Assembly: GCA_045636205.1 (NCBI GenBank)
Contig: JAZTXE010000053.1
Coordinates: 1 to 17,175, forward strand
Length of the DNA: 17,175 bases
Origin: JAZRUF01 sp045636205
GTDB taxonomy: Bacteria; Bacillota; Clostridia; Oscillospirales; JAAYXM01
Direction: 5' to 3'
A program made the translations under genes and the position numbers. Below the pieces are notes generated by a model. It made no database searches. It was not told where the DNA came from and saw nothing but the letters and a program-made list of their open reading frames with translations. Each line of letters starts with the position of its first letter. The stretch's first letter is position 1. This document shows positions 7,546 through 14,728 of the stretch, one piece after another.

Positions 7546-7683
7546 AAAAAAAGCCTCCAAAACTATGCGGATTGTATTTTTATACTAAAAAAAGAGATTT
7601 TGTAAAAAATTCACATGGACTTTCACAAAAAAAACAAGTAATATATATCCATAGTAATTATTTAAAAAAGGAGGTCGTTAATT

Positions 7684-8592
7684 GTGGAAAATGCAAATGA
7701 CAGCATATATATAAAATCTGATTTTAAAAACAATGAAACATATTTCCGCATACATTATTCGCCGTATCGTGAATTAACTGCATATCACAATCACGACTTT
7801 CTTCAAATATGGTATGTAAGCAAAGGAAGTTTCCCTCATATAATTCATGGGAAAGAGTACACCCACTCAGCCGGCGATCTGCTCATTGTACCGCCGTACA
7901 TGCCGCATCAGTTCGATACGCGAAACGCAGATGATTTTGAACTGATAGCTGTTAATTTGGGGGATAATTTCTTAAACCTCTTCCCGGACGGCATTGAGAA
8001 AAACTTGATTTTCAACCTGACGTGTCTGCGCCCACTCATATACAACGCAAGCAATGCAAATCCATTTTTACACTTTTCTCCCGAAGTTTCAGAGAAAATT
8101 GAAAATCTTCTGCTCAGCCTTTATAATGAATATGAAAACTCTTCCAATTTGTCGCCGATATATTTACGCGCGGACTTAGTTCGCCTGCTTGCGCTCATAG
8201 CTGAGGAATACAGTAAAAATATGCCACAGAAAGAGGATGCGGTATACTCACGCTACCGTATAGCCATACAGGATGCGCTCGACTATATAAACAAGAATTA
8301 CACAAATCCCCTGTCAAGAGAAGACATATGCAAAATTGCACTTATGTCCCCGAGCACTTTTTCATACGTATTTGCACAGACCACGGGTCGCACATTCGTT
8401 GAGTATGTCCATTCGCTGAGAATACGACTTGCGAAAAAGTTGTTTTTGGAAACTGACAAATCTGTAACCGAGGTTTGCATAGAGTGCGGTTTCGGCGAGG
8501 TAACGCATTTTGGAAGAATATTTAAAAAGATGGTCGGATATTCACCGCGACAGTTTATAAAGCTTGAGAAAAGCAAAAAAGATGTTGACTAA
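7684..8592 (+). CDS. AraC-family transcriptional regulator, divergent from the solute-binding protein
   Basis: A 302-residue regulator starting at GTG 7684, with AAGGAGG at 7668-7674, 9 bases upstream. The N-terminal cupin domain shows the metal- or sugar-site pattern YHNHDFLQIWYVSKGS followed by GDLLIVPPYMPHQF (about residues 34-82). The C-terminal ~100 residues hold two helix-turn-helix units, including SREDICKIALMSPSTFSYVF and the signature region EVCIECGFGEVTHFGRIFKK with a closing GYSPRQFIK. It faces away from the solute-binding lipoprotein across about 210 bases that contain a palindrome and matching half sites, so it is the likeliest regulator of that gene. It differs clearly from the other AraC protein in the window, so the two are not a recent duplication. 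Ligand unknown. Confidence 0.93.
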   Translation: MENANDSIYIKSDFKNNETYFRIHYSPYRELTAYHNHDFLQIWYVSKGSFPHIIHGKEYTHSAGDLLIVPPYMPHQFDTRNADDFELIAVNLGDNFLNLFPDGIEKNLIFNLTCLRPLIYNASNANPFLHFSPEVSEKIENLLLSLYNEYENSSNLSPIYLRADLVRLLALIAEEYSKNMPQKEDAVYSRYRIAIQDALDYINKNYTNPLSREDICKIALMSPSTFSYVFAQTTGRTFVEYVHSLRIRLAKKLFLETDKSVTEVCIECGFGEVTHFGRIFKKMVGYSPRQFIKLEKSKKDVD

Positions 8593-8609
8593 AAGCCAAC
8601 ATCTTTTTT
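8575..8609. terminator. Bidirectional terminator between AraC gene and metY
   Basis: Perfect 13-bp arms AAAAAAGATGTTG (8575-8587) and CAACATCTTTTTT (8597-8609) around a 9-base loop. The left arm includes the last codons of the AraC gene, and the right arm ends 3 bases before the metY stop, so both convergent genes use it. Confidence 0.9.
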
Positions 8610-8612
8610 ATT

Positions 8613-9896
8613 TTACTTTTGTGATGCGTCAAGTGCCTGAGCGATATCTGCAATAATATCCTCTGCATTTTCAATACCAATTGAAAGTCTAATAGTGGAC
8701 GCGCTTATACCTGCAGCTTCGAGTTGTTCATCAGAAAGCTGAGAGTGCGTTGTGGTCGCAGGATGGCTTACCATTGAGCGTGTATCTCCGAGGTTTGCGA
8801 CGATGCGCAAAAGCTTTAAATTATCGCAGAATTTTGCACCTGCTTCTCTTCCGCCTTTGATTTCAAATGTAAACACAGCGGATGCACCTTTTGGGAGATA
8901 TTTCTGCGCCAAACCGTAGAATTGGCTTGTCGGGAGTGCGGGATATTCGACCTTTTCAACCGCCGGATGGGTTTGCATAAACTCAGCTACTCGCATTGCA
9001 TTCTCACAATGGCGCTCCATACGCAGGTGGAGAGTTTCAATGCCGAGCATTGTCGCCCATGAGTTAAACGGCGACTGGCACGCGCCTATATCGCGCAATA
9101 TCTGAGTTCTGACTTTTGCAATATATGCAGCCGGGCCAAAGGCTTCGGTATACACTACTCCGTGATAGCTCTCATCAGGCAGGTTCATTTCAGGAAAACG
9201 CGGATTCCCCTTCCAGTTGAACTTACCGCTATCAACTATCATGCCGCCCATAGCCGTGCTGTTTCCGGCAAGATATTTGGTGGTTGAGTGTATAACTATA
9301 TCCGCACCGTACTCAATCGGACGAAGAAGATATGGGGTTGCAAAAGTATTATCGACAATAAGCGGAATTCCGTTTGCATGAGCAAGCTCGGCAAGCGCCT
9401 CAATATCCGCAACGTCTGCCTTCGGATTTCCGATTGCCTCGACAAATATAGCGCGGGTTTTATCGTTTATATATTTCTCAAATGTTGAAATATCGCGCAC
9501 ATCTGCAAAGTGGACTTTAATTCCCATTCTGTCAAAGGTTTTGCCCAGGAGGTTTATTGCGCCTCCGTAAATGGTTGAGGATGAGATTATCTCATCCCCC
9601 GCCTTGGCAAGTGTAAGAAGTGCCATGGTGATTGCACCGTGACCGCTTGATGCGGCAACAGCTCCGACACCGCCTTCAAGCTCGGTTACACGGTCTTCAA
9701 GCGCGGTTGTCGTCGGATTCTGCAAGCGGGTATAGATATTTCCGCCCTCTTCCAAGGCAAAAAGGCGACGTGCATGCTCTACGCTGTCAAAAGAATATGC
9801 GGTAGTCATGTAAATAGGCAGTACATTTGCATGGGTTGTAGCCTCAGGTTGATAACCTGCATGAACCGCCTTTGTTTCAATACGGTAATCGTTCAT
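8613..9896 (-). CDS. metY: O-acetylhomoserine sulfhydrylase (Cys/Met-metabolism PLP enzyme)
   Basis: A 427-residue cytoplasmic PLP enzyme. O-acetylhomoserine sulfhydrylases make homocysteine from O-acetylhomoserine and sulfide, the direct-sulfhydrylation route to methionine. Visible family features are the N-terminal ETKAVHAGYQP, the substrate/PLP segment YTRLQNPTTTALEDRV, ASSGHGAIT in the cofactor phosphate region, VDNTFATP with the pyridine-nitrogen aspartate D182, and STTKYLAGN with the Schiff-base lysine K207. Length (~430) fits MetY better than the shorter MetB/MetC enzymes (~380-400), but a methionine gamma-lyase-like activity cannot be excluded. Start ATG 9896 has AGGAGG 8 bases upstream. 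Only 26 bases separate it from the GerMN lipoprotein gene upstream, too few for a SAM riboswitch or T-box, so it probably rides on the two-component operon. That placement is unusual. Confidence 0.92.
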   Translation of the reverse strand: MNDYRIETKAVHAGYQPEATTHANVLPIYMTTAYSFDSVEHARRLFALEEGGNIYTRLQNPTTTALEDRVTELEGGVGAVAASSGHGAITMALLTLAKAGDEIISSSTIYGGAINLLGKTFDRMGIKVHFADVRDISTFEKYINDKTRAIFVEAIGNPKADVADIEALAELAHANGIPLIVDNTFATPYLLRPIEYGADIVIHSTTKYLAGNSTAMGGMIVDSGKFNWKGNPRFPEMNLPDESYHGVVYTEAFGPAAYIAKVRTQILRDIGACQSPFNSWATMLGIETLHLRMERHCENAMRVAEFMQTHPAVEKVEYPALPTSQFYGLAQKYLPKGASAVFTFEIKGGREAGAKFCDNLKLLRIVANLGDTRSMVSHPATTTHSQLSDEQLEAAGISASTIRLSIGIENAEDIIADIAQALDASQK

Positions 9897-9922
9897 TTAA
9901 AAAACCTCCTACGGTTATTGAT

Positions 9923-10843
9923 TTACTTTATATATTCCGCTATTACAAGCGGGCTTGAAATATCAAAATACTTAAAAGCTGCGTGTTCTTCACCGTCAAC
10001 AAATATTTGCACTTGTTCTATGCCGCCAATCTCAGAGAGAGATTTAGCTATTGCGCTAATACACATGCGCTCGGCATTCTCGTCGGGCAGAAGATTATTT
10101 ATAAACTCGGATGAAAAATCAATTACGCAAACATCACCCAGCACCTTTACAGAATGCACCTTTGTACCGTAAGGGACAACTCCGCAAAGACCACGCTGAC
10201 TCGGACCTTCGGCGAGTGCTTTAATGACAAGCAGCGCTTCGGACTCTGTTCCGTTTGACAGCGCGTCTCGCAGCTCAAGCGAAAGCTCACTGTATGACAT
10301 ATCCGGGAAATAAAGTTTGAGTTTTTTACTGAATCCGACTAAATTCAAATCCGAAAGAACTATATCGTCCGGCGTAAGATTTTGTGACTTGCGCTCAGAA
10401 GACGGTTTCCCTTGAACAAGAATGGTTACATCCCTTACACCTTCAAGCTCACAGAGTGACAGCGTAAGGCAATAGTCTGCCAAGGTTCTCTCAAACATGT
10501 CAGTTTGCTCGTATTCGGCGCTCAAATCAAGCGTCACGGTTCCGTCACTTATTCCGACGCCGCTCAACTCGGCATCCTGAGGGATTAATGACTTGAGCGA
10601 ATTTGAAATAGGCTTTCTAAGGCTCTGTAAATAAATTGCGTACACAGTTTGTTCTAAATCTCCCTGCGGAATTTCACATTTCTCAGCTCTTATAACCTCT
10701 TCACCGTCTCCCGGCTCTGCGGACGCGTAGTATACATTCACCCAGCGTGTTTTTGAATAATCACCTTGTATATCCTCATTTTGAACGCAGGCTGAAAGTG
10801 CAAACAACATTCCGCACAATAAAACAACTGATTTGAGTTTCAC
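9923..10843 (-). CDS. Lipoprotein with two GerMN domains, partner of the two-component system
   Basis: A 306-residue lipoprotein: signal peptide MKLKSVVLLCGMLFALSAC with lipobox LSAC and lipidated cysteine 19. It carries two GerMN-like domains, about residues 34-145 (QTVYAIYLQSL, then VTLDLSAEY and VTILVQG) and 174-285 (LLVIKALAEGPS, then VCVIDFSSEF and VQIFVDGE). GerMN domains occur in the Bacillus germination/sporulation protein GerM and in LpqB, which cooperates with the sensor kinase MtrB. Their function is poorly defined, and peptidoglycan or protein contact outside the membrane is likely. Start GTG 10843 follows the kinase stop codon with no gap, with AAGGGA 8 bases upstream, so the two are probably translationally coupled. 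The same order as MtrA-MtrB-LpqB suggests it modulates the kinase from outside; this is inference. Spore involvement is possible. Confidence 0.85.
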   Translation of the reverse strand: MKLKSVVLLCGMLFALSACVQNEDIQGDYSKTRWVNVYYASAEPGDGEEVIRAEKCEIPQGDLEQTVYAIYLQSLRKPISNSLKSLIPQDAELSGVGISDGTVTLDLSAEYEQTDMFERTLADYCLTLSLCELEGVRDVTILVQGKPSSERKSQNLTPDDIVLSDLNLVGFSKKLKLYFPDMSYSELSLELRDALSNGTESEALLVIKALAEGPSQRGLCGVVPYGTKVHSVKVLGDVCVIDFSSEFINNLLPDENAERMCISAIAKSLSEIGGIEQVQIFVDGEEHAAFKYFDISSPLVIAEYIK

Positions 10844-12301
10844 TTAAAACGTCCCTTCCACGGAATTGGCTGCCGGGAATTCTACGGTAAAGCGTGTACC
10901 GCCGGCGGCTGACCGTTCAATTTTAACGTTTCCGTTATAGTTTTCGATGTTGCGACGTACAATTGCAAGACCAAGGCCTGTACCGCCCTTTCCTGAACGC
11001 GAACGCGCTTTGTCCACACGGTAAAAGCGCTCAAATATTTTATCGTAATCCTCCTCGGGGATTCCGATTCCGGTATCGTCAACTATCAGGCAGCATACTC
11101 CCTCGCGCTCAAACAGGATAACATGCACATAACCCTCGGGTTTATTGTACTTTATGGCATTTTCAACCAGATTAAATACTATCTGATGGACGCCGTCTGA
11201 ATCCGCCATAATGCGCATATTGTCAGAAAGGTCTCTGCGAATGGTTATTTTTCCTTCTTCGGCTATAGGTTCGAGTGTATCAAGCGTCATGCTGACAACC
11301 TTTGATAAATCCACTTCAGCCAGTTCGAGATTTTTCGCACCGTCCAACCTTGTAAGAACCAAAAGTTTTTCGGCAATGCGCGTAAGTCGGTCTATCTCCT
11401 CTCCTATATCTTTGAGAAAGTCCTTTACGGTATCAATATCAATATCAGGAGTTTGCAATATTGAGTCAGTGAGCAAGCGAATTGACGAAAGCGGGGTTCT
11501 CAGCTCATGCGATGCATCCGACACAAACGTGCGACGAAGTTCTTCCGTAGCCTGCAGACGCTCTGACAGATTGTTAAATTCATCAAATATTACTGCAAGC
11601 TCATCGTGGCCTTTAGGTGCAACCGTGCTGCCATAGGCTCCGTTGCGCATTTTTCGTATCCCTTCAAGCAATGTGCGGAGGCGACGAATTAATTTACCTG
11701 AAAACAGCAAAACAAATATAACAAGCATCAGCGCAATTACAAAGCTAAACCACTGCAGCTGATGGCGCATGCCGAGCAGTATGCCTGCCTGAGCACTGTC
11801 AGTCTCATACAAATATACAGCACCGACTATTGCTTCACCCGCAATTATCGGGACGGACACTTTACTTTCGAAACTATGTTCTAAAAATAACGAGTGAAAG
11901 CTCTCACTCCCCGACAGAGCAGACATTATCTCGGTAAGAATTACATACTTTCCGACGGTATTTCCATGCTCCGAACTGTCAAACACACCCAGCCCTGCAG
12001 CGTCACAAACAACTATTCGCTCACCTTCCTGCACGTCATGCACTTTCATGCCTGACAAAACAGTTGCCCGGTTTATCTCCCCTGCATTGGACAATGCGGA
12101 TGAAATATAGTTTGCACGTGTTATAAGCTTATCCTGCTTAGCGCTAATTATCAGGTCCTGAGATATTATAAGCGGATATGTATTCATTACTATGACAATT
12201 ATAAGTATTGCGCTTAAGCAAACGCATAGAATTTTAAAACCAAGGGATTTGGAATACTCTTTAATACGTTCCGAGAGACTATACTTTAAAATAGTATCCA
12301 A
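10844..12301 (-). CDS. Membrane sensor histidine kinase (OmpR-partner class)
   Basis: A 485-residue kinase. Two membrane spans (about 22-46 and 183-203) enclose a ~135-residue extracellular sensor domain. Then come a HAMP linker (about 203-255, GKLIRRLRTLLEGIRKM), a HisKA dimerisation domain with H-box SDASHELRTPLSS (phosphoacceptor H265), and an ATP-binding domain with N-box NLVENAIKYN (about 377-386), G1 DDTGIGIP, F-box FERFYRVD and G2 GGTGLGLAIV. All catalytic residues are present, and there is no PAS domain after HAMP, unlike WalK. The start appears to be TTG 12301, inside the last codons of the response regulator (23-base overlap), with no spaced Shine-Dalgarno, so translation is probably coupled. 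No ATG occurs before residue 39, inside the first span. The lipoprotein gene abuts its stop. Confidence 0.92.
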   Translation of the reverse strand: MDTILKYSLSERIKEYSKSLGFKILCVCLSAILIIVIVMNTYPLIISQDLIISAKQDKLITRANYISSALSNAGEINRATVLSGMKVHDVQEGERIVVCDAAGLGVFDSSEHGNTVGKYVILTEIMSALSGSESFHSLFLEHSFESKVSVPIIAGEAIVGAVYLYETDSAQAGILLGMRHQLQWFSFVIALMLVIFVLLFSGKLIRRLRTLLEGIRKMRNGAYGSTVAPKGHDELAVIFDEFNNLSERLQATEELRRTFVSDASHELRTPLSSIRLLTDSILQTPDIDIDTVKDFLKDIGEEIDRLTRIAEKLLVLTRLDGAKNLELAEVDLSKVVSMTLDTLEPIAEEGKITIRRDLSDNMRIMADSDGVHQIVFNLVENAIKYNKPEGYVHVILFEREGVCCLIVDDTGIGIPEEDYDKIFERFYRVDKARSRSGKGGTGLGLAIVRRNIENYNGNVKIERSAAGGTRFTVEFPAANSVEGTF

Positions 12302-12959
12302 CCCCCCATTTGGTCATGATATGCTCGGGCTCTGCAGGATTCTCCTCAAGCTTTTCACGCAAGCGGCGAACGTGGACATCTACCGTGCGTATGTCGCCGG
12401 GATATTCATAACCCCACACGATGTTCAAAAGGTTTTCACGGCTGTACACACGTCCGGCATTTCGCATAAGCATTTCTACCAAATCAAATTCTTTTGCGGT
12501 AAGGTTTATATCTTCACCGTCAAGATAGGCGGTTCTCTGCTCAGTATCTACGATTATCTTACCCGCGATAAGCCTTGTATTCTTATCCTTTGCAGCAGCA
12601 CCGGATGATCGGCGCAAAATTGCACGCACACGGCTTTTAAGCTCCAAGATATTAAACGGCTTGGTAAGGTAATCATCTGCACCATATTCAAAGCCGAGTA
12701 TTTTATCCGTATCCTCACCTTTCGCGGTGAGCATTATAACCGGAACGTTTGAAAACTCCCTTATTCTTCGGCAGGTTTCAAGACCATCCATATTCGGCAT
12801 CATCAAATCAAGAATAATTAAATCAACATGCACATTACGAACAACATCCAACGCTTCTGTGCCGTCATAAGCACATTCAACGTCATAACCCTCATTCTCC
12901 AGATTGAATTTAATACCCTTGACGATGACCTTCTCATCATCAACTACTAAAATACGCAT
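12279..12959 (-). CDS. OmpR/PhoB-family response regulator
   Basis: A 226-residue regulator. The receiver domain (1-~118) has the acidic pocket D7-D8, phosphoacceptor D51 in LIILDLMMP, switch residue T78 and K100 in LTKPF. The C-terminal winged-helix DNA-binding domain (about 128-226) has the recognition region RTVDVHVRRLREKLE and the closing hairpin TKWGVGYYF. It is similar in build to WalR, PhoP and MtrA. Start ATG 12959 has AAAGGAGG 8 bases upstream. It is the first gene of the apparent operon RR-kinase-GerMN lipoprotein-metY and overlaps the kinase start by 23 bases. It diverges from a D-Ala-D-Ala carboxypeptidase gene across about 200 bases, so that gene is a plausible target. Orthology to WalR or MtrA cannot be fixed from sequence reading alone. 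Confidence 0.94.
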   Translation of the reverse strand: MRILVVDDEKVIVKGIKFNLENEGYDVECAYDGTEALDVVRNVHVDLIILDLMMPNMDGLETCRRIREFSNVPVIMLTAKGEDTDKILGFEYGADDYLTKPFNILELKSRVRAILRRSSGAAAKDKNTRLIAGKIIVDTEQRTAYLDGEDINLTAKEFDLVEMLMRNAGRVYSRENLLNIVWGYEYPGDIRTVDVHVRRLREKLEENPAEPEHIMTKWGVGYYFKV

Positions 12960-13024
12960 CTGAAAACCTCCTTTCAGCGAGAGCGCATAAGCACTTACGC
13001 ACCTTCTCTTAAACCCATGCTGTT

Positions 13025-13053
13025 ATTATACATGATTTAAACTGATTTGAAAA
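13025..13053 (-). promoter_or_regulatory. Probable promoter of the two-component operon
   Basis: On the minus strand a perfect -10 TATAAT (13030-13025), preceded after a 17-base spacer by the weak -35 TTTTCA. The leader of about 60 bases holds GCGTAAG-TG-CTTATGC (13000-12985), a short inverted repeat just before the RBS. Confidence 0.55.
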
Positions 13054-13098
13054 GAAAAAAAGCAGATAAAGTAATGTTTTTTTGCAAGGCATTAAAAC

Positions 13099-13127
13099 TT
13101 GTATATTGATGTTTTGTTTGCTATAAT
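13099..13127 (+). promoter_or_regulatory. Promoter of the D-Ala-D-Ala carboxypeptidase gene
   Basis: TTGTAT (13099-13104), a 17-base spacer and a perfect -10 TATAAT (13122-13127). The start site would lie near 13134, about 30 bases before the ATG. Confidence 0.75.
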
Positions 13128-13162
13128 ATAAAGAAAGATTTATAAAAAGGAGCGCAACAAGA

Positions 13163-14473
13163 ATGAGAAGAAATCTTAAACTTGCAGCGATATTGTTACT
13201 TGTAATTTTCAGTTTTAGCCTGAGCGCGTCTGCAATAGAGGCGATAAATATAAATGCCAAATCCGCGATTTTAGTTGATCCCGCAAACGGAGATATTCTC
13301 TACGAAAAGAATATAAAGGACAAGGCATATCCCGCCAGCATAACAAAGCTTATGACGGCTTTGCTGGTCGTTGAAAATGCAAAGTTTGGTGACAATGTCA
13401 CCGCCTCGGAAAGTGCGTTTTCAGATTTAAGTGAAGCAGGAAGCAGCGTTGGGATAAAAGAAGGCGAAACAATGTCAGTTGAAAACCTTCTTATTTGCCT
13501 GATGGTCGCCTCGGCTAATGAAGCTGCCAATATTCTCGCAGAGCATGTTGCGGGTTCTGTGGATAAATTCATAGAAATGATGAATGAGAGAGCCTCCGAG
13601 CTCGGTTGCGAAAATACTCATTTTGTAAACACTCACGGTTTGCATGACGCCGAGCATTACACTTGCGCATATGATATAACTCTCATTGCACGCGAAGCTC
13701 AAAAGCATCCTGAGCTTGTGAAAATATACCAGATGCAAAAAGCGACTATTCCTGCGACAAACAAAAATGACGAGCGTTTTTTCTTCAGCACCAATTCCCT
13801 AATCTCTCCATATAAAGAGCGTACATATCTCTATAAATACGCAACCGGAATGAAAACCGGTCACACCACCCCGGCAGGGCTTTGCCTGGTATCCTCTGCA
13901 GAAAAGGGCGATTTATCCTTTATAAGTGTTGTGCTCGGTGCGAGCACCGACCCGGAGACCAAAAAGAAAAATCACTTCGTTGAAACCACGCGTCTGTTTA
14001 AATGGGGCTTTGACAATTTTAAACGCAAGTCTGTGCTTGACATTTCCTCCCCGGTTGCGGAAGTTAAATTAGAACTTGCGTGGGACCGCGACCACATGGT
14101 AGTTCATCCGACCAAGGCATTGAGTTGCATTGTTCCAAACGACTTCGACTCGGACAAGCTGGTTCTAACCCCTGAACTTCCGGAGACGATTGATGCTCCC
14201 ATAACCAAGGGGGATGTCGTCGGAAAGCTTCGCGTTGTATATGAAGACCGCGAGCTTGGACTTGTTGATTTGGCCGCCTCAGACTCAGTTGAGCGCAGTC
14301 GAATCCTTTGGATATGGAGAGGAATACGTGATTTCTTTTCTTCAAAAATTGTTCTGATATGCCTTATAGCGTTAGTCGCGCTCACCGCAATTTACATCTT
14401 AATCTCTGCAATAAGTAACCGCAATTATTCAAGACGACGCAGACGTTCAGGCTACAGAGGCAGACGACGTTAA
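13163..14473 (+). CDS. dacA/dacF-like: D-alanyl-D-alanine carboxypeptidase (PBP5/DacF type)
   Basis: A 436-residue serine peptidase of family S11 that removes the terminal D-Ala from peptidoglycan pentapeptides outside the membrane, limiting crosslinking. It has a signal peptide (1-~23, LLLVIFSFSLSASA). The three penicillin-binding motifs are intact: SITK (59-62, nucleophile S59), SAN (117-119) and KTG (231-233). A C-terminal PBP5 beta-rich domain follows (about 285-370). Unlike classical PBP5, which ends in an amphipathic anchor, this protein has a hydrophobic span at about 396-418 and then a tail very rich in arginine (SRRRRRSGYRGRRR), consistent with an N-out/C-in membrane anchor. Start ATG 13163 has AAGGAG 10 bases upstream. 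It is divergent from the response regulator gene, possibly its regulator. Both vegetative and sporulation roles are possible; the sequence does not decide. Confidence 0.93.
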   Translation: MRRNLKLAAILLLVIFSFSLSASAIEAININAKSAILVDPANGDILYEKNIKDKAYPASITKLMTALLVVENAKFGDNVTASESAFSDLSEAGSSVGIKEGETMSVENLLICLMVASANEAANILAEHVAGSVDKFIEMMNERASELGCENTHFVNTHGLHDAEHYTCAYDITLIAREAQKHPELVKIYQMQKATIPATNKNDERFFFSTNSLISPYKERTYLYKYATGMKTGHTTPAGLCLVSSAEKGDLSFISVVLGASTDPETKKKNHFVETTRLFKWGFDNFKRKSVLDISSPVAEVKLELAWDRDHMVVHPTKALSCIVPNDFDSDKLVLTPELPETIDAPITKGDVVGKLRVVYEDRELGLVDLAASDSVERSRILWIWRGIRDFFSSKIVLICLIALVALTAIYILISAISNRNYSRRRRRSGYRGRRR

Positions 14474-14492
14474 TAAAATTTTATAAATAAAT

Positions 14493-14524
14493 TTAAGCCC
14501 CGGCTCAGAACAGCCGGGGCTTAA
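14493..14524 (+). terminator. Terminator of the carboxypeptidase gene
   Basis: Perfect 13-bp GC-rich arms TTAAGCCCCGGCT (14493-14505) and AGCCGGGGCTTAA (14512-14524) around the loop CAGAAC. The following T-tract is weak (TCTTATCC), but the stem is very stable. Confidence 0.8.
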
Positions 14525-14559
14525 TCTTATCCAAAACATTGATGTCACTGGATTTCCAC

Positions 14560-14597
14560 TGCAGGTAGAGAGTTTTTAATTCCCCTCTACCGCTGCA
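14560..14597. other. Imperfect hairpin in the carboxypeptidase-DegV gap
   Basis: TGCAG-GTAGAG (14560-14570) can pair with CTCTAC-CG-CTGCA (14585-14597), 11 pairs with a 2-base bulge and a 14-base T/A-rich loop. No T-tract follows in either direction, so it is not an obvious terminator. It lies outside any gene, after the dacA terminator and before the degV promoter. Confidence 0.35.
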
Positions 14598-14632
14598 AAT
14601 TCAACTGTATATCATCCAAAAGCGAAAGTAGG

Positions 14633-14662
14633 TTGTATACATAGCATGCCAAGATATATAAT
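14633..14662 (+). promoter_or_regulatory. Probable promoter of the DegV gene
   Basis: TTGTAT (14633-14638), an 18-base spacer and TATAAT (14657-14662). The start would be near 14669, about 60 bases before the chosen ATG. Confidence 0.5.
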
Positions 14663-14728
14663 GATCAACGTTGGGATGCTTGATATGTATGCCACAAAAG
14701 TTTTATACACATGAAAGGATACATAATC

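Noticed and set aside
9897..9922. SAM riboswitch or T-box before metY
   Set aside because: Only 26 bases separate it from the upstream gene, and no such structure is visible.
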